Counted from the stretch's first letter, positions 9,397-19,898 are shown. The stretch: 64,000 nt of DNA from Erwinia sp. E602 (GCF_018141005.1 NZ_CP046582.1:3534001-3598000); one strand, 5' to 3'. Translations and numbers: made by a program. Notes: generated from the sequence alone by a model not told the origin.

Positions 9397-10740
9397 ATGA
9401 ACAGAAAAATAGACGGCAAACGGCAGTCAACCTCCGGAATGCTGCTCTGCGGCAGCGCGTTGTTCCTGTTGTCGGCGACGGTGCACGCGGAGATGGCGCC
9501 GCTGGCGGTGGACTCCGACTACCTGTTCGGCGACTGGGACGGTTATCGCAGCCGGCTGAAAGATCGGGGAGCAGATTTCCAGCTCAACTACACCATGGAG
9601 TCCGCGGCTAACCTTGCCGGCGGCTATCACAGCGCCACCAGCATGCGCTACACCGACCAGTGGGCGTTTGGCACCACTCTCGATCTGGAAAAACTGCTGA
9701 ACGTCGACGACGCGCAGTTTCAGCTCACCCTTACCAGCCGTAACGGGCAGGACCTGACGCCGTACATAAACGATCCGCGCAGCGGCGGGCTCTCCTCGGT
9801 GGAAGAGGTGTGGGGCCGTGGCCAGACCTGGCGGCTGACCCAGTTCTGGTTGAACAAAGGGTTTTTTAATCATCAGGTTGAGGTCAAGGCGGGGCGCGTC
9901 ACCGTCGGCGAGGACTTCGATACCCTCGACAGCAAGTTCGAAAACCTGGCCTTTGGCGGCGGCCAGGCCGGTAACTGGCGCGGCGACCGCTGGTTTAACT
10001 GGCCGGTTTCCCAGTGGGGTGGGCGTATTAAACTTAACCTGCCGCAGGATCTCTTCTTCCAGGTCGGTTTTTACAATCAGAACCGCAATAACTACGATCG
10101 CGGCAACGGTTTCTACCTCGACGGCAGCCCTACCCTCGGCAATCTGCTGCCGGTGGAATTCGGCTGGAAGCCGCTGCTGGGCGATCAAAAACTACCGGGC
10201 AATTACCGCATTGGCGGCTATTTCTCCTCGGTCAACGGGCCACGCTACTCCAGCTATAACCGGGGAGAATATGGCCGCCAGGATCACGCGTACGGCGGGT
10301 ATCTGCTGCTGCAACAGCAGGTGACGGCCACCGACGGCGACGTGGCACGCGGGCTGGTGCTGGCATTACAGACGGTACTTAACGACGATAAAACCTCAAA
10401 AACCGACAACTATCAGGCATTTCAGCTGGTATGGAAGGGGCCGTTCGCCAGCCGCGTTGGGGATGAGATCGGTTTCGGCATCGCGCGCATCCACGTTAAC
10501 AGCGACTACGGCCGCATGCAGCGTGCCGCCAACGATTTTCACGGCGTCAGCCGCTACGACGACCCGCGCTATCTGCCGATCCAGCACGGCGCAGAGTGGA
10601 ACTACGAGCTCTACTACAACGTGGCAGCCACCCGCTGGCTCAATCTGCGCCCCAGCCTGCAGTATGTCGCCTCACCTGGCGCGGTCAGCGGTGTAAAAGA
10701 CGCGTTTATCGGCGGCATCAGCGCCAACGTCAACTTCTGA
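9397..10740 (+). CDS. OprB-family carbohydrate-selective porin
   Basis: Outer-membrane porin of 447 residues. A signal peptide ends at about residue 31 (LLSATVHA-EMAP). The mature part opens with the OprB-like LFGDWDGYRSRLKDRGADFQ and ends with phenylalanine (ANVNF), as a beta barrel should. The ATG at 9397 is chosen because AAGGAAA stands about nine bases before it and the signal peptide starts there; an in-frame ATG at 9367 has no such site. OprB porins admit glucose and other monosaccharides, which would feed the periplasmic glucose and gluconate dehydrogenases of this window. Which sugar it admits is not shown. Confidence 0.88.
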   Translation: MNRKIDGKRQSTSGMLLCGSALFLLSATVHAEMAPLAVDSDYLFGDWDGYRSRLKDRGADFQLNYTMESAANLAGGYHSATSMRYTDQWAFGTTLDLEKLLNVDDAQFQLTLTSRNGQDLTPYINDPRSGGLSSVEEVWGRGQTWRLTQFWLNKGFFNHQVEVKAGRVTVGEDFDTLDSKFENLAFGGGQAGNWRGDRWFNWPVSQWGGRIKLNLPQDLFFQVGFYNQNRNNYDRGNGFYLDGSPTLGNLLPVEFGWKPLLGDQKLPGNYRIGGYFSSVNGPRYSSYNRGEYGRQDHAYGGYLLLQQQVTATDGDVARGLVLALQTVLNDDKTSKTDNYQAFQLVWKGPFASRVGDEIGFGIARIHVNSDYGRMQRAANDFHGVSRYDDPRYLPIQHGAEWNYELYYNVAATRWLNLRPSLQYVASPGAVSGVKDAFIGGISANVNF

Positions 10741-10767
10741 TCACCGACCGGCACCCTGCCGGCCGGC

Positions 10768-11526
10768 TTACTTCAGCTGTACCCGCGCGGTGTAAAAACG
10801 CCGCGCGGCGAGGTAAGCGGCGATAATAGTCGCCAGGCTGGCGGTACCGATCAGCATAAAGGTGACCATCATCTGATACCTGATCGCCTTCACCGGATCG
10901 ATACCGGCAAAGATCAGCCCGGACATCATCCCCGGCAGGCTGACCAGCCCGACGGTCTTTGCCGCATCAATACTGGGGATCATCGCCGCACGGATGCTGC
11001 CGCGCACGATGCTGCCGCTGGCCAGTCTGGCGCTGGCACCGAGGCTGAGCATCTCCTCCACCTGCTGCCGGTTGTCGTGAAAGCGCTGATTGAGACTGGT
11101 AAAGCACAACCCCACCGCCACCATCGCGTTACCGGCGATCATGCCGCAGACTGGGATTACCTGCATCGGCAAAAACGCGATGGCACCGCTGCTGACCAGA
11201 ATCGTCAGCGTCAGCGTGGTGCCGGTGGTGATGGCGATAAACGAAATCAGGAAGCCGCGATCGATCGCTTTGCTGCGCTTTTTCGCATTCAGCGCCGCAT
11301 TGACGCAGATAAACAGCACCATCAGCACCGTCAGCACGTTGTTGTTCAGGTCGAAGATAAACTTCAGCACGTAGCCGATCAGCGTCAGCTGCACGATCGC
11401 CCGCGCCACGCTCCAGACGATATCCTTCTCCAGCCCCAGCCGCTCTTTACGGCTTACCACAAGTGCGATCAGCACCAGCCCGAGCGCCAGCAGCAGGGAT
11501 TCATTGCTGATATTATGCTGATTCAT
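10768..11526 (-). CDS. fetB: Iron export ABC transporter permease FetB
   Basis: UPF0014-family permease of 252 residues with about seven hydrophobic segments. The motifs LSLGASARLASGSIVRGSIRAA and VGLVSLPGMMSGLIFAGIDP are typical of the family. It works with the ATPase FetA, and in E. coli the pair exports iron and protects against peroxide. The start at 11526 has GAGGAACAGC before it. The same ribosome site, start and first seven codons occur again 62 bp upstream as part of a tandem duplication (see repeat feature). Confidence 0.9.
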   Translation of the reverse strand: MNQHNISNESLLLALGLVLIALVVSRKERLGLEKDIVWSVARAIVQLTLIGYVLKFIFDLNNNVLTVLMVLFICVNAALNAKKRSKAIDRGFLISFIAITTGTTLTLTILVSSGAIAFLPMQVIPVCGMIAGNAMVAVGLCFTSLNQRFHDNRQQVEEMLSLGASARLASGSIVRGSIRAAMIPSIDAAKTVGLVSLPGMMSGLIFAGIDPVKAIRYQMMVTFMLIGTASLATIIAAYLAARRFYTARVQLK

Positions 11527-11612
11527 GCTGTTCCTCCCTCGCCGCCGCCGCCAGCATCAGAGACCCACTGCTGATGTTATGCTGATTCATGCTGTTCCTC
11601 CCCCGCCGCCGT
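11489..11612. repeat. 62-bp tandem duplication across the fetA/fetB junction
   Basis: Two diverged copies, 62 bp apart, each hold the last codons of fetA plus the ribosome site and first codons of fetB. Read on the minus strand, the first copy has the ATG at 11588 and the second has the real fetB ATG at 11526. The upstream ATG opens a 25-codon frame (MNQHNISSGSLML..., ending QHESA) that stops at the duplicated fetA tail. The upstream copy thus holds a decoy fetB start. Confidence 0.85.
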
Positions 11613-12236
11613 GAGGGTCAGCACCCGCTGGCCGCCGTTCAGCTCTTCCCGGTCATGGCTGATCCACAGCACCGCCACGCCCGCCGCCGCCTGCTGCGCA
11701 ATCAGCTGGCGCACCCGGTGCTTGTTCTCCTCATCCAGCGCGCTGGTCACCTCATCCAGCAGCAGCACCTCTGGCGGAAACTGCAGATTACGCAACAGCG
11801 CCACCCGCTGCTTCTCACCGCCGGAGAGCGTATCCACCGCTTTATCCAGCAGGTCGGCGGGCAGATTCAGCCACGCCAGCGTCTCTGCCAGACGTGCACG
11901 CGGCACCGGCTGCTGACGGATCTGATAAGGCAGCGCCAGATTGTCATACACGCTGGTGCCGAACAGCTGCGGCGTCTGGAACACGTAGGAGACGCGCTGG
12001 CGCCACACCTCCGGCGACAGCGCCGTCTGCGGCTGGCCGTTATAACGGACTTCACCCGCCGTGGGTTCCAGCAGGCTGGCGAGGATTTTCAGCAGCGTGG
12101 TTTTGCCGGCACCGGACGGCCCGGTCAGCCAGACAAATTCGCCGCGCTGCAGGGTGAAGGTGATCGGTGCCAGCAGGCGTTGAGGCCCGCGGCTAAAGGT
12201 AATGCCGCTAACCTGCAGCAGGGGGAATGCGTTCAA
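11577..12236 (-). CDS. fetA: Iron export ABC transporter ATP-binding protein FetA
   Basis: ABC ATPase of 219 residues: Walker A GPSGAGKTTLLK (about residues 39-50), signature LSGGEKQRV, Walker B LLLDEVTSALD. It is the partner of FetB. The start appears to be TTG at 12236: no ATG or GTG lies in frame near the expected N-terminus and the frame stays open back into arnF. No strong ribosome site is visible, so translation may be weak or coupled to the upstream gene. The 3' end lies inside the 62-bp duplication. Confidence 0.88.
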   Translation of the reverse strand: MNAFPLLQVSGITFSRGPQRLLAPITFTLQRGEFVWLTGPSGAGKTTLLKILASLLEPTAGEVRYNGQPQTALSPEVWRQRVSYVFQTPQLFGTSVYDNLALPYQIRQQPVPRARLAETLAWLNLPADLLDKAVDTLSGGEKQRVALLRNLQFPPEVLLLDEVTSALDEENKHRVRQLIAQQAAAGVAVLWISHDREELNGGQRVLTLTAAGEEQHESA

Positions 12237-12282
12237 AGGCGATATCCGGTGGGTAAAGGCAGAGGAGCAGATGATAACACCC

Positions 12283-12666
12283 TCAGCGCGACTTTTTCTG
12301 CGGCCAGCCGATCAGCAACAGCCCGGCGACGATCAGCGCCACCCCCGCCAGCGAACCCCAGTAAAAGCGCTCGTTCAACCCCGGCAGCCACAGCGCGGCG
12401 GCCCACACCAGCACATAGCTCAGGCTAAGCAGCGGATAGGCGCGGCCCAGCGGCAGCCGTCGTAGAGCCAGCAGCCAGCACAGCATCGACAGCGCGTAGG
12501 CCAGCAGCCCGGCCAGCAGCGCCAGCACCGGCGGGGAAAAATGGCGCAGCAGGCTTAAAAACGGCAGCAGCTGGCCGACGGCGGGCAGCTGCACCATCGC
12601 CCACTTCAGCAGCAGCTGCGCTGCGCTGACCAGCAACACGCTGGAAAAAGCCAACAGCCAGCCCAT
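12283..12666 (-). CDS. arnF: Undecaprenyl-phosphate-L-Ara4N flippase subunit ArnF
   Basis: Small multidrug-resistance-type membrane protein, 127 residues, four hydrophobic segments. It is the last gene of the arn operon. With ArnE it moves undecaprenyl-phosphate-aminoarabinose across the inner membrane for use by ArnT. The C-terminal half has the EamA-like pattern PLGRAYPLLSLSYVLVWA. Its start overlaps the arnE stop by one base. Confidence 0.9.
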   Translation of the reverse strand: MGWLLAFSSVLLVSAAQLLLKWAMVQLPAVGQLLPFLSLLRHFSPPVLALLAGLLAYALSMLCWLLALRRLPLGRAYPLLSLSYVLVWAAALWLPGLNERFYWGSLAGVALIVAGLLLIGWPQKKSR

Positions 12667-12998
12667 CAGGTGTAGCTCCCTATCAATGCCACGCCGGCAA
12701 CGATCAGCGCGATCCCCAGCCCGTGACGCAGGCTGACCGGTTCATGCCACAGCCAGCGGGCGGCAATCGCCACTAGGATAAAGTTCAGGCTCATCATCGG
12801 ATAAGCCACGCCGATCGGTGTGGTCTGTAATACCCGCAGCCATACCAGCATCGCCAGCCCCAACAGCAGCACGCTGGCGGCCAGCCAGCGCAGCAGGTGG
12901 CCGGAGGCTGGCGTGGCGGGCTTGCTCATCGCCTGCTTCTGGCACAGCTGTCCGGCGCAGCTGAGCAGGCTGGTCAGTACGATCAGCAGCAGCGTCAT
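12666..12998 (-). CDS. arnE: Undecaprenyl-phosphate-L-Ara4N flippase subunit ArnE
   Basis: 110-residue four-helix membrane protein, the normal ArnE length, with the conserved PIGVAYPMMSLNFILVAIAA segment shared with ArnF. It forms the lipid-linked aminoarabinose flippase with ArnF. It overlaps arnT by four bases and arnF by one, so translation is coupled. Confidence 0.9.
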   Translation of the reverse strand: MTLLLIVLTSLLSCAGQLCQKQAMSKPATPASGHLLRWLAASVLLLGLAMLVWLRVLQTTPIGVAYPMMSLNFILVAIAARWLWHEPVSLRHGLGIALIVAGVALIGSYT

Positions 12999-14653
12999 GG
13001 GCGCTGTTCATACAGGTACCAGAGCATGCGGCCCTGCTGGTAAACCCGATCGGGCGGCGGCAGCGTCGGGTCATCCGGGCGCTGCTCATCCGCCAGCTTC
13101 ATCACCAGCGACACGCTGCCCTGGCGGCGGTGCACGCTCAGCCAGTCGGCAAACTTCTGGTTGGTCACGCGCCGGTCGGCACCGTCGGCATAGCTAACGC
13201 CGTAGCTCAGTTCACCCGGCTCGCCGAGCAGCCGCACGTCGCTGCGTTTAAGCTGCCATGCCAGCGCCGAAGCCATGCCGGTATTATTCGCCAGCAGCCA
13301 GCGGCTGTCCGGCAGGTCCGGGCCAATCGCGGTCAGGAACGACTGCGGCTGCTTGGAGTTAATCACCTTATCCGGCAGCACCGCGCCGAGCACCAGCGCC
13401 AGCCCGAGCGGGCACAGCGCCGCCAGCCGCCAGCGGCAGGCGCCGGATACCAGCGTCACCACGCCGATCAGCGCCCAGAACAGAAATGCGCTGGCGGCCA
13501 GCAACACCTTGCCTCCCTCGTCGCGATCGTAGACCGGATGATGCGCCCAGCCCCAGGGGGCCAGCACCAGCAGCACAACCAGCGCCAGCAGGGTGCCAAA
13601 AGCGATATTTATCACCGCGTTGGCCTTCAGCCCGCGGCCGCCGTTCAGCGCAAGGTGACGCGCATGGTGCGCCAGCAACAGCGCCAGCGGCGCAAAACAG
13701 GGCAGAATATAGGTCGGCAGCTTGCCTTTGGCGATGCTGAAAAACAGCAGCGGCATCACCACCCAGCTCAGCAGATAGCGGCTCTTCGCGCTCTCCGGCC
13801 CGTTCCAGCCGCGCCGCAGCGCCCCCGGCAGCAGCCCCAGCCACGGCACCGTGCCGGCGATCAGCACCGGGATGTAGTACCAGAACGGCGCTTTGTGCTG
13901 GGCATCCTGCTCGGCAAAGCGCTGAATATGCTCCACCCAGAAGAAATAGTGCCAGAAATCAGGCTCCTGCCGCGCGATGCTCAGCGCCCAAGGGGCCGAA
14001 ATCAGCGCGCATGAGAGCAGCGCCAGCGGGCCATACAGCAGCAGCTCCCTGAAGCGCCGCTGAGCGATCATCCACGGCACAATCGCCACCACCGGCACCG
14101 CCAGCGCCAGAAAGCCCTTGGTCATAAAGCCCATGCCGCAGGCCAGCCCCAGCAGCAGCCAGCCACCGGCCCTGTGCCAGCGCTTGTCCGCCTCGGCCGC
14201 CAGCCAGAAGCTGCACATCGCCGCCACCAGCCACAGGGTGATCATCGGGTCGAGCACCGCATAGGTGCCGATGGCGTACACCAGCAGGCAGGTGAGGAAC
14301 ATCACCGCGGCCAGCAGCGCGGTCGCCCGCTGCCGCCACAGGCGCAGCGCCAGCCAGTACACCAGCAGCGCGCTGAGGGTAATGGAGAACACCGAACCGA
14401 AGCGCACCGAGAAGTTATTGCCGCCCAGCAGCCACTGGCTCAGGTTATTGATCCAGTAACCGGCTACCGGCTTCTCAAAATAGCGCAGGTCGAGGAAGTG
14501 CGGCACAATCCAGTTGCCACTGAGCAGCATTTCGCGGCTGATCTCCGCGTAACGCACCTCATCCGGCTGCCACAGGGCGCGAAACTCTAACGGGATCAGA
14601 TAATAGAGCGCGTAGAGTACCGGCAGCGTCAGCGCATAACGGGTTATTTTCAT
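12995..14653 (-). CDS. arnT: Lipid A 4-amino-4-deoxy-L-arabinose transferase ArnT
   Basis: Inner-membrane glycosyltransferase of the GT-C fold, 552 residues. It transfers aminoarabinose from undecaprenyl phosphate to lipid A phosphates on the periplasmic side, which lowers binding of polymyxin and cationic peptides. The catalytic acidic pair is visible at Asp31-Glu32 (WQPDEVRYAEISREM) after the first membrane segment. About a dozen hydrophobic segments follow, then a C-terminal periplasmic domain. The gene starts one base from the end of arnD. Confidence 0.95.
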   Translation of the reverse strand: MKITRYALTLPVLYALYYLIPLEFRALWQPDEVRYAEISREMLLSGNWIVPHFLDLRYFEKPVAGYWINNLSQWLLGGNNFSVRFGSVFSITLSALLVYWLALRLWRQRATALLAAVMFLTCLLVYAIGTYAVLDPMITLWLVAAMCSFWLAAEADKRWHRAGGWLLLGLACGMGFMTKGFLALAVPVVAIVPWMIAQRRFRELLLYGPLALLSCALISAPWALSIARQEPDFWHYFFWVEHIQRFAEQDAQHKAPFWYYIPVLIAGTVPWLGLLPGALRRGWNGPESAKSRYLLSWVVMPLLFFSIAKGKLPTYILPCFAPLALLLAHHARHLALNGGRGLKANAVINIAFGTLLALVVLLVLAPWGWAHHPVYDRDEGGKVLLAASAFLFWALIGVVTLVSGACRWRLAALCPLGLALVLGAVLPDKVINSKQPQSFLTAIGPDLPDSRWLLANNTGMASALAWQLKRSDVRLLGEPGELSYGVSYADGADRRVTNQKFADWLSVHRRQGSVSLVMKLADEQRPDDPTLPPPDRVYQQGRMLWYLYEQRP

Positions 14654-15565
14654 TCACTCTGACCCTGATAACCGTTGGCATCCCAGCCAGCCTTCCCGAC
14701 CGGGGAGGCTACCCCGAATAATTTCCCCGAGCGGCAGCTGCGTCAGATCCTGCGGCAGCAGCTCGCCCAGCGGGCAGAAACGGATGCCGCGCTGGCGCGC
14801 CATCACCAGCAGTTCAGCAAACAGCTCGCTCAGCACGCCGCCTTCCGCTTCGGCATGAATGGTATAGACCGGCACCTGGTTTTCCTTTTCATGCTGGCTG
14901 ACGATGCGGTCGAGAATATACGCATTGTAGCCTTCACGGCTGACCCGGCTGCCGATCGCCTCATCCCAGGTCGGCAACGTCACCGGGATCTGCACCGTGC
15001 CCAGGCTGCCGTCGGGCAGTCTGGGGCGAAACGGCCGCGTCCCCCGGCAGTCGCTGTTGTAGGCAAAGTGAAACGGCTGCTTCGCCACCACCACCCGCCC
15101 GTCGGCCCGCCAGCCCGCGACCGCCGAGCAGCTGACCGGCTGGCCGGTGATCGCGACCAGTTCGTCCAGCCCGCGCTGGATCTGCTGCGTCAGCGTCGCC
15201 GCAGGCCAGACGCCCGCCCAGGTTTGCCAGGCGAAGTGATCCCAGGCGTGCAGCCCGATCTCATGCGCTTCCGCCGCCGCACGAATCACCCGCGCCTGGC
15301 CGGCACCGATGCGCCGGCCAGGCCAGGCGGTGCCGGCCAGCAGAATATCCCAGCCGTACAGCGAGGCGGCGTTCGATCGCAGCATCTTCCACAGAAAGCG
15401 TGGCTTCAGCAGCCGCCACAGGTGGCGGCCCATATTGTCCGGCCCGACGCTGAAGAAGAACGTCGCCCGCACCTGCTGCTGTGCCAGTATCGTCAGCAGG
15501 CGCGGCACGCCGTCGCGGGTGCCGCGCCAGGTATCCACGTCAATACGCAGACCGACGTCGATCAT
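14654..15565 (-). CDS. arnD: Undecaprenyl-phosphate-4-formamido-L-Ara deformylase ArnD
   Basis: Polysaccharide-deacetylase-fold (NodB-like) enzyme of 303 residues that removes the formyl group from lipid-linked 4-formamido-arabinose at the inner membrane. The first motif, [19 protein letters not shown], holds the catalytic and metal-binding aspartates. [11 protein letters not shown] supplies the metal-binding histidines. The gene overlaps arnA by four bases and abuts arnT. Confidence 0.93.
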   Translation of the reverse strand: MIDVGLRIDVDTWRGTRDGVPRLLTILAQQQVRATFFFSVGPDNMGRHLWRLLKPRFLWKMLRSNAASLYGWDILLAGTAWPGRRIGAGQARVIRAAAEAHEIGLHAWDHFAWQTWAGVWPAATLTQQIQRGLDELVAITGQPVSCSAVAGWRADGRVVVAKQPFHFAYNSDCRGTRPFRPRLPDGSLGTVQIPVTLPTWDEAIGSRVSREGYNAYILDRIVSQHEKENQVPVYTIHAEAEGGVLSELFAELLVMARQRGIRFCPLGELLPQDLTQLPLGEIIRGSLPGREGWLGCQRLSGSE

Positions 15566-17544
15566 TCCTCCGTCACTCCCGGCTCGACGGTGCGCAGGAA
15601 GAAGTCGAGCGTGGCGTCAATGGTCAGCCCCATCTCCACCGTCGGCTGCCAGCCGAGCAGGCGCTTCGCGTTACGGATCGACGGCTTGCGGTGTTCCACG
15701 TCCTGATAACCCTTGCCGTAATAGCTGCTGCTCTCCACCTCGCGGAACCCGGCAAACGGCGGGAACTGCCCGCGCAGCGGATGACGCTCAAAGCTGGCCA
15801 GCAGCTGCTCCGCCAGCTCGGCAATACTGGCTTCGTTCTCCGGGTTGCCGATATTGATAATCTGGCCGTCGCAGTTGCCCTGCTTATTCTCGATAATCAG
15901 GAACAGCGCCTCGATGCCGTCACGGATATCGGTAAAGCAGCGCTTCTGCCGGCCGCCGTCGATCAGCTTGATCGGTGAGCCTTCAACCAGGTTAAGGATC
16001 AGCTGGGTGATGGCGCGTGAGCTGCCGATGCGCGCGGCGTTGAGGTTATCCAGCCGCGGCCCCATCCAGTTAAACGGCCGGAACAGCGTAAAGCGCAGCC
16101 CCTCTTTCTCACCGTAGGCCCAGATCACCCGGTCCAGCAGCTGTTTCGACACCGAATAGATCCAGCGCTGCTTGTTGATCGGCCCGACCACCAGACTGGA
16201 GCGATCCTCATCGAAGGTGTCGTCGGTACACATGCCGTACACCTCTGAGGTGGACGGGAAGATAATGCGCTTTTTGTACTTCACGCAGTCGCGGATGATT
16301 TTCAGGTTCTCTTCAAAATCGAGCTCAAACACCCGCAGCGGGTTACGGGTGTACTCGATCGGCGTGGCAATCGCCACCAGCGGCAGCACCACGTCGCACT
16401 TCTTAATGTGATACTCGATCCACTCGGAGTGGATGCTGATATCACCCTCAACAAAGTGGAAGCGCGGGTGGCCGACAAAGCGGCTGATAGCGTCGGAGCC
16501 GATATCCAGGCCGAAGATTTCGAAGTTATCGTCGGCCAGCAGGCGCTCGGTCAGATGGTTACCGATAAAGCCGTTAACGCCGAGGATCAGCACGCGGGTG
16601 CGGCGTTTAATCACCGACACCGGCTGATTGTGCAGCAGCGCGCCGGCCACCAGGCCGAGGGTCTGCGCCAGCTGGCTGCCCTGCATATAGATGCCGCTCT
16701 CGCTCTGGCCGGTGACCACTTCCAGCGCCCCCTCGCCGCAGGCGATGGTCAGCGGGTTCACCGAGAGAACGGTGCCCGGCTTCGCCGCCGGCAGGTCGCT
16801 GCGCACCTTCGACTGCCAGACGATAAATTTGCTGCTGCCCACCCAGCTGAACGCCCCAGGCCAGGGATCGCTGACCGCCCGCACCAGATTGTGGTTGCGG
16901 GTGGCCGGCCACTGCCAGTCAAGGCGGCCGTCTTCCGGCGTGCGGCGGCCAACCACCGTTGCCTCGCGCTCGTCCTGTTCGCGCTGCGGATAATCACCGC
17001 GGAGAATGCCCGGCAGCGCGTCGGTCAGCAGCTGCTCCGCCGCCTGACACACCTTGTGGTGCAGGCTGAGCGCATCATCTTCCGGCGCAATCGCCACCTG
17101 CCGCTGGGCGACGATCGCCCCGGCATCGGCCCGCTGCACCATGCGGTGCAGCGTGACCCCGGTCTCCTGCTCGCCGTTGACCAGCACCCAGTTAAGCGGC
17201 GCGCGGCCGCGGTACTTCGGCAGCAGCGAGGCGTGCAGGTTGAAGGCCCCCTGCGGGGCGCAGGCCAGCAGCGCCTCACCGAGCATATCGCGGTAGTGGA
17301 ACGAGAAGATCACCTCCGGCTGCATGCCCTGAATGCGGTCAATCCACAGCGGGTGGTTAACGTCATCGGGGGCATAGACCGGAATACCCATGCGGGACGC
17401 GGTGCGCGCCACCGAGGCAAAAAAGTGATTCTCACCGGGCTGGTCGGCGTGGGTAAAGATCGCCTCGATGGTGAAACCCGCGTCGTTCAGCGCACGCACG
17501 CCGGCGCAGCCAATATCATGGTAGGCAAAGACCACAGCTTTCAT
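15562..17544 (-). CDS. arnA: Bifunctional UDP-L-Ara4N formyltransferase / UDP-glucuronate decarboxylase ArnA
   Basis: 660 residues, two domains. The N-terminal formyltransferase half (about 1-300) has Asn102, His104 ([13 protein letters not shown]) and Asp140, the same positions as in E. coli ArnA. The C-terminal half (about 316-660) is a short-chain dehydrogenase-type decarboxylase with the NAD motif [10 protein letters not shown] and the catalytic YSVSK. It makes UDP-4-keto-arabinose from UDP-glucuronate and later formylates UDP-Ara4N. It overlaps arnC and arnD by four bases each. Confidence 0.96.
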   Translation of the reverse strand: MKAVVFAYHDIGCAGVRALNDAGFTIEAIFTHADQPGENHFFASVARTASRMGIPVYAPDDVNHPLWIDRIQGMQPEVIFSFHYRDMLGEALLACAPQGAFNLHASLLPKYRGRAPLNWVLVNGEQETGVTLHRMVQRADAGAIVAQRQVAIAPEDDALSLHHKVCQAAEQLLTDALPGILRGDYPQREQDEREATVVGRRTPEDGRLDWQWPATRNHNLVRAVSDPWPGAFSWVGSSKFIVWQSKVRSDLPAAKPGTVLSVNPLTIACGEGALEVVTGQSESGIYMQGSQLAQTLGLVAGALLHNQPVSVIKRRTRVLILGVNGFIGNHLTERLLADDNFEIFGLDIGSDAISRFVGHPRFHFVEGDISIHSEWIEYHIKKCDVVLPLVAIATPIEYTRNPLRVFELDFEENLKIIRDCVKYKKRIIFPSTSEVYGMCTDDTFDEDRSSLVVGPINKQRWIYSVSKQLLDRVIWAYGEKEGLRFTLFRPFNWMGPRLDNLNAARIGSSRAITQLILNLVEGSPIKLIDGGRQKRCFTDIRDGIEALFLIIENKQGNCDGQIINIGNPENEASIAELAEQLLASFERHPLRGQFPPFAGFREVESSSYYGKGYQDVEHRKPSIRNAKRLLGWQPTVEMGLTIDATLDFFLRTVEPGVTEE

Positions 17545-18521
17545 AATGATTTATCCTGAGAGGAAGATGCGTCGTCACGGCTGACCACGCGCTGAATAAA
17601 GTAGCGGGGACGCGCACGCACGTCGTTATAGATGCGGCCGATATATTCGCCGAGCAGGCCCATGCCGATAAACTGCGCGCCGACAAAGATAAACAGCACG
17701 GCAAACAGCATAAATACCCCTTCCGCCGACCACTCGGGCCCGAGAAACAGCCGCATCAGGATCAGCACCAGCGACAGCACAAAGCCGCACAGCGCAATCA
17801 CGCTGCCGAACACGCTCAGCAGGCGCAGCGGCGTGGTGGTCAGGCAGGTGATCAGGTCATACATCAGGTTAATCAGCCGCATCAGGCTGTATTTCGAATC
17901 ACCAAACTCGCGTTCGGCGTGCAGCACCGGGATCTCAATCGCCCGGCGGGCAAAGGTGTTGGCGAGGATCGGAATAAAGGTGCTGCGTTCGTGGCAGTGC
18001 AGCATGGCGTCGACGATATGGCGACGGTAGGCGCGCAGCATGCAGCCGTAGTCGCCCATCGCCTTGCCGGTGGTGCGCTGGATCAGATGGTTGATCAGCT
18101 TCGACGCATGCCGGCGGAACCCGCTGTCCTGGCGGTTCTGCCGCACGGTGCCGACCACGTCATATCCCTCCTGCGCGGCGGCAACCAGCCGGGGGATCTC
18201 CTCCGGCGGGTTCTGCAGATCGGCGTCGAGGGTGATCACCAGGTCGCCGCTGACGTGGCTGAAGCCGGCCATAATCGCCGAGTGCTGGCCGTAGTTACGA
18301 TTAAGCAGCACCGCCACCACGTGGCTGCCTGGCGCTTCAGCCGCGGCGACCATCATCTCCGCCGAACGGTCGCTGCTGCCGTCATCCACCAGCAGGATCT
18401 CATAATCAAGCGCCAGGGTGGCGCAGGCGGCGTCGGTACGGCGGATCAGCTCCGGCAGGCTCTCCTGCTCGTTCCAGACCGGGATCACTACCGATACTTT
18501 AGTAATGGCTTGTTCAAACAT
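17541..18521 (-). CDS. arnC: Undecaprenyl-phosphate 4-formamido-L-arabinose transferase ArnC
   Basis: Family 2 glycosyltransferase, 326 residues from the ATG at 18521 ([20 protein letters not shown]). It transfers formamido-arabinose from UDP to undecaprenyl phosphate. The nucleotide-binding [14 protein letters not shown] and the metal-binding [11 protein letters not shown] are both present, and two transmembrane segments lie near the C-terminus. The frame extends upstream into arnB, but the SVVIPVWNE motif fixes the start. Only two bases separate it from the arnB stop. Confidence 0.93.
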   Translation of the reverse strand: MFEQAITKVSVVIPVWNEQESLPELIRRTDAACATLALDYEILLVDDGSSDRSAEMMVAAAEAPGSHVVAVLLNRNYGQHSAIMAGFSHVSGDLVITLDADLQNPPEEIPRLVAAAQEGYDVVGTVRQNRQDSGFRRHASKLINHLIQRTTGKAMGDYGCMLRAYRRHIVDAMLHCHERSTFIPILANTFARRAIEIPVLHAEREFGDSKYSLMRLINLMYDLITCLTTTPLRLLSVFGSVIALCGFVLSLVLILMRLFLGPEWSAEGVFMLFAVLFIFVGAQFIGMGLLGEYIGRIYNDVRARPRYFIQRVVSRDDASSSQDKSL

Positions 18522-18523
18522 GG

Positions 18524-19663
18524 TTATTTTCCTGCCAGCGTAAGCAGCGCGCCGATCACCCGATCGACGTCGCCGTCGTGCATGCCGGGGAACAGCGGAA
18601 TGGAGCAGATGCGCTGCGAGTTCCACTCGGTGTGCGGCAGCGACAGCTGCGGGAAGCGCTCGCGGTAGTATTTCTGCGTATGGGCGGCACGGAAGTGCAG
18701 GCCGCTGCCGATGCCCTGATCTTTCAGCGCCTGCATCAGCTCATCGCGGCCGATGCCGCAACGCTGCGGGTCAATACGCAGAATAAACAGATGCCAGGCG
18801 TGGTGATGCGGCCAGTCGGGCTGACGCAGCGGCAGGAAGGGCGTATCCGCCAGTTCGGTGAGATAGCGGCCGGCAATCTCCGCCCGGCGGGCGTTGTTGG
18901 CCGCCAGCTTATCCAGCTGCACCAGCGCAATCGCCGCGTTGATGTCGGCCAGGTTGTACTTGTAGCCAGGCATAATCACTTCCGCCTGCGGCGCGCGGCC
19001 GTGGGTCTGACGATCGAAGGCATCAACGCCCAGCCCGTGGAACTTCAGGCTGCGCACCCGGTCCGCCAGCGCAGCGTCGTCGGTGACCACCAGCCCGCCC
19101 TCGGCGCAGCTCATATTTTTAATCGCGTGGAACGAGAAAATGGCGGTACCGCTGCTGCCGACATGGCGCTCGCGATAGTAAGTACCGGCCGCATGGGCGG
19201 CATCGTCAATGACCGCGATGCCGTGACGCGCGCCCAGCGCGTGGATGGCGTCGATATCCGCCGGTGCGCCGGCATAGTGCACCGGAATAATCGCTTTGGT
19301 CCGTGGCGTAATCGCCGCTTCAATCAGCTCAGGCGTGACCATCAGCGTATCGCGATCGACGTCGATCATCACTGGCGTAGCCCCCAGCAGGACGATCATA
19401 TTCAGGGTGGAGACCCAGGTCAGCGACGGGGTGATTACCTCATCGCCCGGCCCGATCCCCAGCGCCATCAGCGTGACGTGCATCCCGGCCGTGGCCGAAC
19501 TGACGGCAATGGCGTGGCGATTGCCGGTAAGCTGGCAGAATGCCTGTTCAAGCTGCTGATTTTTCGGTCCGGTGGTGATCCAGCCGGAGCGCAGGACCTC
19601 GTCGACCGCGGCCAGCTCTGCGTCACCCATTGCCGGGCGTGAGAAAGGCAAAAACTCAGACAT
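18524..19663 (-). CDS. arnB: UDP-4-amino-4-deoxy-L-arabinose aminotransferase ArnB
   Basis: PLP-dependent DegT/DnrJ-type aminotransferase, 379 residues. It converts UDP-4-keto-arabinose to UDP-Ara4N in the cytoplasm. The PLP lysine is Lys182 in [14 protein letters not shown], and the phosphate-binding [11 protein letters not shown] is near residue 55. It is the first gene of arnBCADTEF, all tightly packed or overlapping. A candidate PmrA box lies about 220 bp upstream. Confidence 0.95.
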   Translation of the reverse strand: MSEFLPFSRPAMGDAELAAVDEVLRSGWITTGPKNQQLEQAFCQLTGNRHAIAVSSATAGMHVTLMALGIGPGDEVITPSLTWVSTLNMIVLLGATPVMIDVDRDTLMVTPELIEAAITPRTKAIIPVHYAGAPADIDAIHALGARHGIAVIDDAAHAAGTYYRERHVGSSGTAIFSFHAIKNMSCAEGGLVVTDDAALADRVRSLKFHGLGVDAFDRQTHGRAPQAEVIMPGYKYNLADINAAIALVQLDKLAANNARRAEIAGRYLTELADTPFLPLRQPDWPHHHAWHLFILRIDPQRCGIGRDELMQALKDQGIGSGLHFRAAHTQKYYRERFPQLSLPHTEWNSQRICSIPLFPGMHDGDVDRVIGALLTLAGK

Positions 19664-19881
19664 TGATTAATCCCAATAAACTATTGATAGCAATAACGTT
19701 AGCTGAAGAAGATCGAAAACGACGGTTGTGATTAAAAATAAATCAACCTGCTGCGTTAACGATGCTGGCCAGCAGATTATTCCTCACAGGGCCCGTGAGA
19801 TTAAAAAAACAACGACAAAGCGCTACTTATTACCCAAAAGAGCATAGCAATACCCGGATATATGCACGTTAAACGAAAATT

Positions 19882-19898
19882 ATTAGGGAAAGATTAAG
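19882..19898 (-). promoter_or_regulatory. Candidate PmrA (BasR) box upstream of arnB
   Basis: Read toward arnB, the sequence is CTTAAT-CTTTC-CCTAAT: two half-sites six bases long separated by five, matching the PmrA direct repeat CTTAAT-N5-CTTAAT with one mismatch. It lies 219-235 bp upstream of the arnB ATG in an AT-rich region. The PmrA-PmrB system controls arn genes in related bacteria. Binding here is inferred. Confidence 0.55.
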
